A stretch of DNA of 64,000 bases, taken from Zeimonas arvi (GTDB lineage: Bacteria; Pseudomonadota; Gammaproteobacteria; Burkholderiales; Burkholderiaceae_E). This document shows, piece after piece, positions 1 through 8,352 of the stretch (positions within the stretch are counted from its first letter, which is position 1; each line of letters begins with the position of its first letter). Both the position numbers and the translations under genes were made by a program. The stretch covers positions 620,001 through 684,000 of the forward strand of contig NZ_VDUY01000001.1 in assembly GCF_008039575.1 (NCBI RefSeq), written 5' to 3'. The notes below the pieces were generated by a model. That model was not told the origin of the DNA, did not search any database, and was given only the letters and a program-made list of their open reading frames with translations.

Positions 1-1253
1 TCGCCGACCGGCTGCGCGCCGGCGCCCAGCCGGCGGTCATGCTGCTCGACCTCGACCGGTTCAAGGAGATCAACGACACCCTGGGGCACGAGGTCGGCGA
101 CGATCTCCTGAGCGCGATCGCGCGGCGGCTCGAGCGCGTGGCGGGGCACGAGGACGCGCTGACCTGCCGCTTGGGCGGCGACGAGTTCGCGGTCCTGTTG
201 CGCGACGCGGAATCCCCCGATGCGGCGCTCGAGCGCGCCCACCGGATCCGCGACGCGCTCGAGCGCCCCTTCGACATCGGCGGCATGAGCCTGAAGATCG
301 GCGCGAGCCTCGGGCTGGCCCTGTACCCCGAGCACGGCGCCAACAGCCACCAGCTGCTGCGCGCCGCCGACGTGGCGATGTACCGGGCCAAGCACCACGG
401 CCTGGGCGTGAGCCTCTACGACCGGCGCACCGACACCCACTCGGCCGACAAGCTGCTGCTGCTCGCCGAGCTCACCGAGGCGCTCGACGAAGGCCAGCTG
501 GTGCTGCACTTCCAGCCCGAGAAGGAGCTGCGCACCGGCCGGATCATGGGCGTGGAGGCGCTCGTGCGCTGGCGTCACCCCAAGCGCGGCTTCCTCGCCC
601 CGGGCGAGTTCGTGCCGCTGGTCGAGGCGAGCGAGCTGATCCACCCCTTCACCCGGGCCGTGCTCGCGATGGCGATGCAGGCCTGCCGGAGGCTCCGGCG
701 CGAGGGCTTCGCCTGCCCGATGGCCCTGAATCTCTCGGCGCGCAACCTGGTCGACGACCGATGCGTGCAGGACATCGAACGCCAGCTCCGCGCGCACGAG
801 CTGTCGGGCCCGGACATCGTGGTCGAGCTGACCGAAACGGCGATCATGCACGACACCACGCAGGTCGCGGAGCTGCTCGACCGGCTCGACCGGCAGGGCG
901 TGGGCCTGGCGCTCGACGACTTCGGCACCGGCTTCTCCTCGCTGGCCAACCTCAAGCGGCTGCCGCTGGACTTCCTGAAGATCGACGGTTCCTTCGTGCG
1001 CGACATGACCACCGACGAGCAGGACGCGATCATCGTGCGCTCGACGATCACCCTCGCGCACAACCTGGGCAAGAAGGTCATCGCCGAGGGCGTGGAGAAT
1101 GCCGCCGCCGAGCGGCTGCTGCGCGAGATGGGCTGCGACATCGTGCAGGGCTACCACCTGGCCCGCCCGATGCCGCTCGACGAGCTCATCGAGTGGATGC
1201 ACCTCCACGAGGCAATGCGCCTGTCGCCGGAGCCCCTGCTGCTGAGCTCCTAG
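1..1253 (+). CDS. GGDEF-EAL cyclic-di-GMP signalling protein (5' end outside window)
   Basis: The frame is already open at the window edge, so the N-terminus (probably sensory) is missing. What remains is a diguanylate cyclase domain followed by a phosphodiesterase domain. The GGDEF signature lies at about 174-188 in the context RLGGDEFAVLL. The EAL signature follows in GVEALVRW, and the later EAL-domain motifs NLSARNL, ELTETAIM, DDFGTGFSSL, KIDGSFV and AEGVEN are all present. Both domains therefore look able to bind or turn over c-di-GMP, although many such proteins use only one activity. It would act at the membrane or in the cytoplasm in the switch between motile and sessile growth. The 3' end overlaps the opposing composite remnant by 68 bases. 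Neighbours do not indicate which process it controls. Confidence 0.93.
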   Translation, partial: ADRLRAGAQPAVMLLDLDRFKEINDTLGHEVGDDLLSAIARRLERVAGHEDALTCRLGGDEFAVLLRDAESPDAALERAHRIRDALERPFDIGGMSLKIGASLGLALYPEHGANSHQLLRAADVAMYRAKHHGLGVSLYDRRTDTHSADKLLLLAELTEALDEGQLVLHFQPEKELRTGRIMGVEALVRWRHPKRGFLAPGEFVPLVEASELIHPFTRAVLAMAMQACRRLRREGFACPMALNLSARNLVDDRCVQDIERQLRAHELSGPDIVVELTETAIMHDTTQVAELLDRLDRQGVGLALDDFGTGFSSLANLKRLPLDFLKIDGSFVRDMTTDEQDAIIVRSTITLAHNLGKKVIAEGVENAAAERLLREMGCDIVQGYHLARPMPLDELIEWMHLHEAMRLSPEPLLLSS

Positions 1254-1743
1254 GCCCTGTACCCCGGATCCAGCCGGTCCACCTGCCGCTCATCGACAGC
1301 CCGCCTTGCGAGCGGGCCACCGCCATGCCGGCGGTGGTGTGCGTGTGCATCACGCAGTGCGCGCCGGCCACGCCTTCGTGGATCGCCGCGTGCACCGTGA
1401 AGCCAGCCGGGTTCACCGGCCAGTCGGGGCGCGCGAGGGGCGCACAGGACAGCACCTTCTCGCAGTGACGCGGGTGGATCAGCGGTCCGACCTCGGTGGT
1501 CGGGTCGAGCGGATGGCCGACGCGGATCCTCTTCACGCGCTCGAGGCTGGGCCGCGGATCGGACTCGCGCAGCTCGAGCGTGAGGCCCAGCGGCGACTCG
1601 GCGAACAGCGCCTGCGTGTGCGCGACCAGCGCGTCGAACACCGCGCAGGCGGCGAGCGTGGTCTCCTGAAGGCGATCGGCCCGCCGCTGCGGCGCGAACC
1701 GCTCGCGGAGATTCACCGAGTACTCGACGACGATGCGGGGCAT
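1186..1743 (-). pseudogene. Composite remnant: hpaF-like + aldehyde dehydrogenase + class II aldolase pieces in one frame
   Basis: A 185-residue open frame starts at an ATG (1743) preceded by a good GGAGGAG ribosome site. Three unrelated families follow one another. Residues 1-38 (MPRIVVEYSVNLRE...) match the start of 5-carboxymethyl-2-hydroxymuconate isomerase, and the next 25 or so (ALFAESPLGLTLEL) match its C-terminus, with the middle missing. Then comes RVGHPLDPTTEVGPLIHPRH, typical of the C-terminal half of aldehyde dehydrogenases such as HpaE. Then FTVHAAIHEG...HCVMHTHTTAGMAV matches class II aldolase/adducin proteins. The last 35 residues look like non-coding read-through over the end of the GGDEF-EAL gene. 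It is most likely debris of a homoprotocatechuate-type catabolic cluster. A functional chimera is possible but no catalytic domain is complete. Confidence 0.72.
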
Positions 1744-1805
1744 CGACTCCTCCTGCCTGGCCCGCCGTGCGACCGCAGCCGGAACGAGGCTTCCTGTTCG
1801 ATTGC

Positions 1806-1817
1806 TTAACATGTCAA
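1806..1817. promoter_or_regulatory. MarR-type palindrome upstream of the composite remnant
   Basis: TTAACATGTCAA is a 12-bp palindrome with one mismatched pair, set in a short AT-rich patch about 60 bases upstream of the start at 1743. Regulators of the MarR/HpaR family bind inverted repeats of this kind. An hpaR-like gene lies at 3378-3863, so this may be a surviving operator of the lost catabolic operon. The assignment rests on the sequence and position only. Confidence 0.35.
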
Positions 1818-1847
1818 TTGAAAGCCCGGTCGGCCGCCACGACGGCA

Positions 1848-2735
1848 TCACCGCACCACGCGCAGCGCGCCGGGCAGCACCCGCACCGCAAGCGAGGTCG
1901 TCTCGCCCAGCGGCTCGCCGTCGGCTGCGATCGGGATCGGCGCATCGGCCTCGATCGCAAGCTCCGCGAACTGCGCAGCCAGCACCCGCGGATGCCCGAG
2001 ATGGCGCCCGAGCAGCAGCCTGGGCAGCATCGCCAGCGCGCCCGCCCGGCCGAAGCGGCCGGCGACCACGGCATCGAGCACGCCGTCGTCGATGCGGGCC
2101 GCCGGCGCGATCGGCATGCCGGAGCCATAGCTGGGCGTGTTCAGGCAGGCCGCAAACAGCGCCTCGCCCTCGTGCAGCAGGCGGCGGTCGGCCAGGACCC
2201 TGATCCGGCAGGACTTCAGTGCGACGAGTTCGGCCAAGGTGGCGACCAGGTATCGGGGCATGCCACCGACCCAGCCCGGCACCGCGAGCGCGCGCCGGGA
2301 CACCGCGGCGTCGAAGCCGGCCGACAGGCTGGAGGCGAAAGGAACGGCCCCCGCCGGCATACGCAGCTCGCCCACGTCGCAGGGGAGGGCCGGCGCGCGC
2401 AGCGCCCGCGCGAGCGCGGCCTCGAGGCCGAGTCCGAACACGCCCAGGGCGCGCGCGAAATCGTTGCCAGTGCCGACCGGCACCAGCCCCAGCTCGAGCC
2501 GGCCGGCCAGCAAAGCCGGCAACAGACGGTGGACGCTGCCGTCGCCGCCGACCAGGACCGCCCGGCTGCCCGGCGACAAGCCGGCCAGCCGGCTGCGGAG
2601 CTCGTCGGGCCCGGCCGCCAGGACCGGCGTGCCCGGCGCGTGGCGCGAAAGCCAGGCCCGAATCGGCTCGACCAGCTTCGCCGCCCGCCCGCCGGCGGCC
2701 CTGGGGTTGACGATGACGATGGCAGTGGCAGTCAT
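1848..2735 (-). CDS. Diacylglycerol/sphingosine kinase-family lipid kinase
   Basis: This 295-residue protein belongs to the DAGK catalytic family (YegS/BmrU-like lipid kinases). It starts with the strand VIVNPRAAGG. The nucleotide-binding motif VGGDGSVHRLL is at about residue 62 and VPVGTGNDFARAL at about residue 86. The C-terminal half has the family's beta-sandwich pattern, with GVLDAVVAG and AADGEPL. Such enzymes phosphorylate diacylglycerol or related lipids in the cytoplasm with ATP; the exact substrate cannot be told. The ATG at 2735 was chosen because the family motif begins right after it. The gene stands alone between two decayed catabolic remnants and is not obviously part of an operon. 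It appears intact. Confidence 0.85.
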   Translation of the reverse strand: MTATAIVIVNPRAAGGRAAKLVEPIRAWLSRHAPGTPVLAAGPDELRSRLAGLSPGSRAVLVGGDGSVHRLLPALLAGRLELGLVPVGTGNDFARALGVFGLGLEAALARALRAPALPCDVGELRMPAGAVPFASSLSAGFDAAVSRRALAVPGWVGGMPRYLVATLAELVALKSCRIRVLADRRLLHEGEALFAACLNTPSYGSGMPIAPAARIDDGVLDAVVAGRFGRAGALAMLPRLLLGRHLGHPRVLAAQFAELAIEADAPIPIAADGEPLGETTSLAVRVLPGALRVVR

Positions 2736-2802
2736 GGCCGGGCCGGACGAACGGGAAGTCGCCGACGATAGCAGGCGAGCCGACACGACGGCCAGCGGCG
2801 AT

Positions 2803-2827
2803 CGAGGTGCCGGGGCCGGAATCGAAC
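2803..2827 (-). other. tRNA 3'-end-like sequence (possible att remnant)
   Basis: Read on the minus strand, this stretch is GTTCGATTCCGGCCCCGGCA followed by CCTCG. It resembles a T-loop (GTTCGATTC), the 3' half of a T-stem, and an acceptor strand ending in ACC. The 5' side does not pair to form a complete T-arm and there is no tRNA body, so this is at most a 3' fragment. Such fragments are left by elements that integrate into tRNA genes. It lies between decayed gene pieces, which fits past integration and loss, but chance similarity is quite possible. Confidence 0.25.
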
Positions 2828-2896
2828 TGCGCGAGCGGAGGAAGCGATGGAAAGGCGCGGGAGCGGGGGGCCGCCAGTTGGTTCGCATGCGAAGCG

Positions 2897-3391
2897 ATGA
2901 AACTGATCAGCTTCGAGCATTCCGGGCGCGCCTCCTTCGGCGCGGTGGTCGAGACCGCTGTCGACGGCTCCGCGCCGCCCGCGGGCTGGCACGCCGAGGC
3001 GGCGGTCGTGGACCTGGGCGCGCGCCTGCCCCGATATGCCGACCTGCGCGCGGGCGACCTGACGCTGTGCCGGCCCATCCCCTTCCCCGAGAAGATCGTC
3101 TGCGTCGGCATCGACTACGCCGAGCGCAACGAGGCGTACCAGGACGTCAGCGAGCGCCCGAAGTACCCGAGCCTGTTCATGCGCGCCCCCGATTCGCTGG
3201 TCGCGCACGGCGCGACCATCCTGCGCCCGCCCGAGTCCGCGCAGCTCGACTACGGGGGCGAGATCGCGATCGTGATCGGCAAGGGCGCGCGCTTCGACCC
3301 GCCCCGCTGGCTGGTGCCCGGCGACACGATCGAGGTCGAGGTGGACGGCATCGGGATGCCGAGCAACGCGGTCGGCGATGAAGCGGCCTGA
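2897..3391 (+). pseudogene. Fumarylacetoacetate hydrolase-family gene with internal in-frame deletion
   Basis: The N-terminal 135 residues read like an FAA-hydrolase/2-hydroxyhepta-2,4-diene-1,7-dioate isomerase protein (MKLISFEHSGRASFGAVV, KIVCVGIDYAERN, KYPSLFMRAPDSLVAHG, QLDYGGEIAIVIGKGARF). The next residues, DPPRWLVPGDTIEVEVDGIG, correspond to the extreme C-terminus of the family. About 100 residues of the catalytic core, including metal-binding and substrate residues, are missing. The 164-residue product is about 60% of normal length and is unlikely to be active. The frame is preserved and its stop overlaps the start of the hpaR-like gene by 14 bases, so it may survive as a translational leader. 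The palindrome TTCGCATGCGAA at 2882-2893 sits just before the ATG. Confidence 0.75.
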
Positions 3392-3863
3392 CGGGACGCC
3401 GCCGGCCGGCAAGTCGACGGCGCCGCTGCGCGACTTCTCGCAATCGCTGCCGATGCTGCTGCGCAGCCACCAGGCGGTGATGGCCGAGTTCAGGCCGATC
3501 CTGCGCGAGCGCGGCATCACCGAGACGCAGTGGCGCGTCCTGCGCGCGCTGACCACCGCCGAGTCGCTGCGCGCCAGCCAGCTCGCGGCGCTGACCCTGA
3601 TCAGCGGCCCCAGCCTGACGCGGATCCTCAAGGCGCTCGAGCAGAGGCGGCTGATCTCTCGCGGCGCCGAGGCCGACGACCAGCGCGCCGCCCGGATCGC
3701 GATCTCGGCGGCAGGCCGGCGCCTGATCGCCACGGTGGCGCCCCACTCGGAGGCGCGCTACCGCGCGATCGGCGAGCGCATCGGCGCCGACCGCATGGAC
3801 CAGCTCTACGCACTGCTCGGAGAACTTCCAGAACGTTTGCGCCGGGTCAAAGGCGTGCGGTAA
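3378..3863 (+). CDS. hpaR: MarR-family regulator of homoprotocatechuate catabolism (HpaR-like)
   Basis: This 161-residue protein has the HpaR hallmark start LRDFSQSLPMLL and the helix GITETQWRVLRALTT. The winged helix follows, with ASQLAALTLISGPSLTRILKALEQRRLISR as recognition helix and wing onset, and a C-terminal dimerisation helix. In known systems HpaR represses the homoprotocatechuate (4-hydroxyphenylacetate) meta-cleavage operon until substrate binds. Here the reading frame is complete, but the genes it would control survive only as fragments at 1186-1743 and 2897-3391. It may now be an orphan, regulate distant genes, or be on its way to loss. The start at 3378 overlaps the preceding remnant by 14 bases. 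Confidence 0.82.
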   Translation: MKRPDGTPPAGKSTAPLRDFSQSLPMLLRSHQAVMAEFRPILRERGITETQWRVLRALTTAESLRASQLAALTLISGPSLTRILKALEQRRLISRGAEADDQRAARIAISAAGRRLIATVAPHSEARYRAIGERIGADRMDQLYALLGELPERLRRVKGVR

Positions 3864-3867
3864 GGCC

Positions 3868-4128
3868 TTCCGGCCGGCCTGCTCGGCAAACCGCTACGTG
3901 CTGGCCTCGATCGCGGCCTGCGCGGTGCTGCAGCGGCTGCATACGCATACGCCGGTCATGCACGCGATCTTCGGCTCGGCGCGCCTCTCGCCGGGGGAGT
4001 GGCTGCGGGCCATCGGCGCCGGCCTGCTGGTCTTCGTGGTCGAGGAGATCGAGAAGGCGGTGATCCGGCGGATGGGCGTGGCGACAGGCCGGCGGATAGG
4101 CCTTCTGGCCGATGGCGGGCCGCGATAG
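3868..4128 (+). pseudogene. C-terminal fragment of a cation-transporting P-type ATPase
   Basis: The open frame encodes FRPACSANRYVLASIAACAV, then a segment with HTHTPVMHAIFGSARLSPGEW and GAGLLVFVVEEIEKAVIRR. This matches the last two transmembrane helices of cation P-type ATPases (Cation_ATPase_C domain, SERCA/PMR1-like bacterial pumps). No ATPase head, DKTGT motif or earlier helices are present; the frame simply emerges from the end of the hpaR-like gene. It is a gene tail left by deletion. A GTG at 3898 could start a 76-residue peptide but there is no convincing ribosome site. Confidence 0.6.
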
Positions 4129-4165
4129 ACTGGTGCAGCATGTCTGCAACAGGGACTTACGCCAG

Positions 4166-4753
4166 ATGAACGCCGTCATCGAGCCCACCCGGCACAAGCT
4201 GTCGATCGACGACTACATGCGCCTCGGCGAGGCAGGTGTCCTTGCGCCCGACGCTCGCGTCGAGCTGATCGAAGGAGACCTGATCGACATGCCCCCGATC
4301 GGACCCGGCCACATGTCGGTAACCAATCGCCTGAACCGCCTGTTGATTCGGCGGGCGGGCGACGGCGCGATCGTCTCGGTCGCGCACCCGATGAGCCTTC
4401 CGCCCTGGTCGATGCCGCAGCCGGACTTCATGTTGCTGGCGCCTCGCCCCGACGACTACGCGTCGGCCCACCCGGGTTCGGCCGATGTGCTGCTGGCGAT
4501 CGAGGTCGCCGACTCGTCGCTGCGCTACGACCGGAACACCAAGGCGCGGCTGTACGCCGGGCATGGCGTCGCCGAATACTGGATCGTCGAGGTCGGCGCG
4601 CGCCGGCTGCACCGATTCCTTGGTCCGCTGGCGGCCGACGCATCCTGGGCCTCCTCGGAAACGCTCGAGGCGCCCTTCTCCGTCGCGCCGCGGGCCTTGC
4701 CCAGGCTCGTGCTGCGCTCCGACGAGATCTGGCCCCGCACGGTAAGCAGCTGA
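4166..4753 (+). CDS. Uma2 family endonuclease-fold protein (DUF820)
   Basis: This 195-residue protein has the Uma2/DUF820 PD-(D/E)XK-like fold pattern: the opening segment RHKLSIDDYMRLGEAGVL, ARVELIEGDLIDMPP, PQPDFMLLAPR, LLAIEVADSSLRYDRNTKARLYAGHGVAEYWIVEV. The E-D pair, the P-D and the E-V-A-D-S with downstream K make up the presumed nuclease centre. Uma2 proteins are abundant, often mobile genes with no firmly established cellular role. The ATG at 4166 starts right before the conserved region. It is flanked by a decayed ATPase tail and the opposing xerD gene. I cannot assign a function beyond the fold. Confidence 0.8.
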   Translation: MNAVIEPTRHKLSIDDYMRLGEAGVLAPDARVELIEGDLIDMPPIGPGHMSVTNRLNRLLIRRAGDGAIVSVAHPMSLPPWSMPQPDFMLLAPRPDDYASAHPGSADVLLAIEVADSSLRYDRNTKARLYAGHGVAEYWIVEVGARRLHRFLGPLAADASWASSETLEAPFSVAPRALPRLVLRSDEIWPRTVSS

Positions 4754-4790
4754 ATGCCGCGGCGGCTGGCGCCCGGCTGCGGGCCCCGGA

Positions 4791-5696
<906 letters not shown>

Positions 5697-5701
5697 GGCG
5701 C

Positions 5702-6913
5702 TCAGTCGGATCGGGCCGCGCCCGCCGGGCCGGCCGAGCCGGCCTGCCCGGCCGCCTCCTGAGGCGGCAAGCCGAGCAGGCCGCGCTGCAGGTCGACGTC
5801 GATCGGCTGCGCACCCACGAAGGCGCGCAGCAGCGCGTCGCGGAACAGCAGTCCGGCGATCGGCTCGCCGACCATCATGTCGTTGAAGGAAACGCGCGTG
5901 CTGCCTTCCGCCAGGTCGAGCGTGAGCCGGTCGCCCTTCTGGGTGGGCCCGATCGCGCGCAAGGTCGCCACGAAGGCCTTGATCTGCGCGTCGATCGAGG
6001 CCAGCAGCAGGGGGTCGTGGTTGCGGCGGATCGCGTCGAGAATGCCGCGCGCGATGCGATCGATCGAGACGTCGGCCAGCAGCGAGATCGCCAGCCGGCG
6101 CGGGCCGGGATCGGCGATCAGCGCCTGGGCGCTGCGCACCGGCCCGGGCGTGTACAACGCGGCCACCCAGGTCTTCACGATGTAGACCTCGCGCAGGCCG
6201 GTGCCGTTCACCGAGAGCGTGGCGCCGCCCAGGGCGACCGCGTCGTCGAAGTGCACGCCTTCCACCTCGACCGCATGGCCCGACGCCGGCAAGCCGCCCC
6301 AAAGCGCGAGCGAGACGGCCAGTGCCGAGGCCAGCCCCGCGGTCGAACGCCCGGCCGCCGGCGCAGGCCGGCGCCGGGCGCCATCGAGCAGGACGGTCAG
6401 GACCGACTCCACCGCGTCGGCCGCGGCCAGCCGGCCTTCGCGCACCGAATTCGCCGCCTCGAACAGCAGCGCGCTCGTGGCGTCGTGCATCCACTGCGCG
6501 GTCAGGTCCACGCGCAGGCAGCCTTCCTCTTGCCCGCGCCGGAACAGGGCAAGCACCCGCTGCCGGTTCGGTTCGAACCTGGCCAGCCAGGTGTCGGCCT
6601 GCCCGCAGCGCTCCTGGCGCGCCGATTGCAGGAACAGGTACAGCACCGCGTTCGGCATGAAGGTGGCCACCAGCCGCCTGAGCGCCTCGTCGGCGGGACC
6701 TTGGTCGATGGCCGCGCTGTCGATCGCCTCTCGGCTCGCCTCGAGCGCCAGCGCCAGGACCGCTTCGACGATGGCCTCGCGATTCGGAAACATCCGGTGC
6801 AGCGTCGCCCGGCTGATGCCGATCGCCTGCGCGAGCTGCTCCATCGGAAGCCGCGGCTGGTCGGTGAGGACCGTCGCGATCGCGCGCAGCAGCTGGTCGC
6901 GTTCGACGCTCAT
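5702..6913 (-). CDS. TetR-type regulator fused to a chalcone isomerase-like domain
   Basis: One uninterrupted 403-residue frame holds two normally separate proteins. Residues 1-180 form a TetR-like regulator, with helix-turn-helix MEQLAQAIGISRATLHRMFPN at about 24-44 and a helical ligand domain. Residues 187-213 form a hydrophobic stretch (GLASALAVSLALWGGLPASGHA) that looks like a signal peptide or membrane anchor. Residues 215-370 match chalcone isomerase-like periplasmic proteins (VHFDDAVALGGATLSVNGTGLREVYIVKTWVAALY), with an Ala/Gly/Pro tail. The start at 6913 overlaps the outer-membrane channel gene by four bases. A GTG in the TetR C-terminus could separately start the second domain but has no ribosome site. 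If translated whole, it would be a membrane-spanning regulator, presumably of the linked efflux operon. Confidence 0.8.
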   Translation of the reverse strand: MSVERDQLLRAIATVLTDQPRLPMEQLAQAIGISRATLHRMFPNREAIVEAVLALALEASREAIDSAAIDQGPADEALRRLVATFMPNAVLYLFLQSARQERCGQADTWLARFEPNRQRVLALFRRGQEEGCLRVDLTAQWMHDATSALLFEAANSVREGRLAAADAVESVLTVLLDGARRRPAPAAGRSTAGLASALAVSLALWGGLPASGHAVEVEGVHFDDAVALGGATLSVNGTGLREVYIVKTWVAALYTPGPVRSAQALIADPGPRRLAISLLADVSIDRIARGILDAIRRNHDPLLLASIDAQIKAFVATLRAIGPTQKGDRLTLDLAEGSTRVSFNDMMVGEPIAGLLFRDALLRAFVGAQPIDVDLQRGLLGLPPQEAAGQAGSAGPAGAARSD

Positions 6914-8352
6914 GAGGCTGCGCCGCTCGCCGAGCGCTCGTTCCAGCCGCCGCCCAGCGCCTTGTAGAGCTCCACCCGATTGGCCAGCTCGGCGGCGCGC
7001 GCCGCCAGCAGCCCCTGCTCCGCGCCCAGCAGGCTGCGCTGGGCCTCGAGCCACTGCAGCTGGCTGTCCACACCAGTGCGGTAGCGCAGCTCGGACAGCT
7101 CGAGGGTGCGCGCGGCAGCGTCGACCTGGGCCTGCAATGCCCGCAGGCGCTCGCCGATCGTGCTGCGCGCGGCCAGGGCGTCGGCCACTTCTCGGAAGGC
7201 CCGCTGGATCGTGCGCTCGTAGTCGGCCACCGCGATGTTGCGACGGGCCTCGGCGAGGTCGAGGTTGGCCTGGTTGCGGCCGGCGTCGAAGAGCGGCAGC
7301 GAGATCTGCGGCACGAAGCTCCAGATGCCCGAGCCGCCACCGAAGAGACCCGACAGCTCGCGGCTGGCGGTGCCCAGCGCGCCGGTCAGCGCGATGCGCG
7401 GAAAGAAGGCCGCGCGGGCGGCGCCGATGCTGGCATTGGCGCCGCGCAGGCGCTGCTCGGCCGCCAGGACGTCGGGGCGGCGCTCGAGCAGCGCCGAGGG
7501 CAGGCCCGCCGGCGGCGCGGCCTGCACCCGGGCCTCGGCGAGCGAGACACTGTCCGCCAGGTCCTCGTCGGCCAGCGGCGCGCCGACCAGCAGCTCCAGG
7601 CCGTTGCGGGCCTGCAGCCGCGCGCGCCGGGCCTCGGCGAGCTCGGCGCGCGCCCCTTCGAGCAGGCCCTCGGCCTGGCGCAGCTCCAGTTCCGAGGCCA
7701 CGCCCGCGCCGTGGCGCAGGCGGATCAGCTCGTAGCTGCGCCGTCGGGCCTCGATCGTGCGCTCGAGCAGCGCGATCTGCTCGGCCGCCGCCCGTTCGGC
7801 AAGCCAGCCGCCGGCGACTTGCGCGACCAGGCCGATCCGCGCCGCGCGGGCGGCCTCTTCGGTGGCCAGGTACTCGGCCAGCGCGGCCTCGCTCAGGCTG
7901 CGCACGCGGCCGAAGAAATCGAGCTCGAAGCCGGTCACGCCGACGTCGACCTGGTAGCGGTCGCTGATCGCGGATCGCCCGGTGGGCGAAAGGTCGGCGG
8001 GCACCCGCTGGCGGCTGGCGCTCGCGCCGGCGCCCACCGTGGGCAGTTCGTCGGCGCGGCGGATGCCGTACTGGGCGCGCGCCGCCTCGATGTTGAGGAT
8101 CGCGATGCGCAGGTCGCGGTTGTGCTCGAGCGCGCGATCGATCAGCCGCCGCAGCGCGGGCTCGGCGTAGAAGTCGCGCCAGCCGATGTCGGCGGCCGCA
8201 CCCGGCGCCGCGTCGCCCGCGGCGCGCGGCGCGCCGGCGCCGTCCACCTTCCAGGCGGCGGCCACCGGCGCCTGCGGGCGCTCGTAGACCGGCGCGAGCG
8301 AACAGGCGCCCAGCGACAGGGCGATCAGCGGAATCGTGAGTGCGGTTCTCAT
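6910..8352 (-). CDS. RND efflux outer-membrane channel lipoprotein (OprM/NodT family)
   Basis: This 480-residue lipoprotein has a signal peptide ending in the lipobox LGAC (Cys17), then CSLAPVYERPQAPVAAAW, the standard start of TolC-like OMF channels. Two OEP repeats follow, each with the long coiled hairpins of the periplasmic barrel (DIGWRDFYAEPALRRLIDRALEHNRDLR near the front, AYFPRIALTG-type FFPRIALTGALG mid-protein, LLAARAAELANRVELYKALGGGW at the end). It docks with the adjacent adaptor and pump to expel compounds across the outer membrane. Start and stop overlap the neighbouring genes by four bases, which indicates translational coupling. Confidence 0.93.
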   Translation of the reverse strand: MRTALTIPLIALSLGACSLAPVYERPQAPVAAAWKVDGAGAPRAAGDAAPGAAADIGWRDFYAEPALRRLIDRALEHNRDLRIAILNIEAARAQYGIRRADELPTVGAGASASRQRVPADLSPTGRSAISDRYQVDVGVTGFELDFFGRVRSLSEAALAEYLATEEAARAARIGLVAQVAGGWLAERAAAEQIALLERTIEARRRSYELIRLRHGAGVASELELRQAEGLLEGARAELAEARRARLQARNGLELLVGAPLADEDLADSVSLAEARVQAAPPAGLPSALLERRPDVLAAEQRLRGANASIGAARAAFFPRIALTGALGTASRELSGLFGGGSGIWSFVPQISLPLFDAGRNQANLDLAEARRNIAVADYERTIQRAFREVADALAARSTIGERLRALQAQVDAAARTLELSELRYRTGVDSQLQWLEAQRSLLGAEQGLLAARAAELANRVELYKALGGGWNERSASGAAS

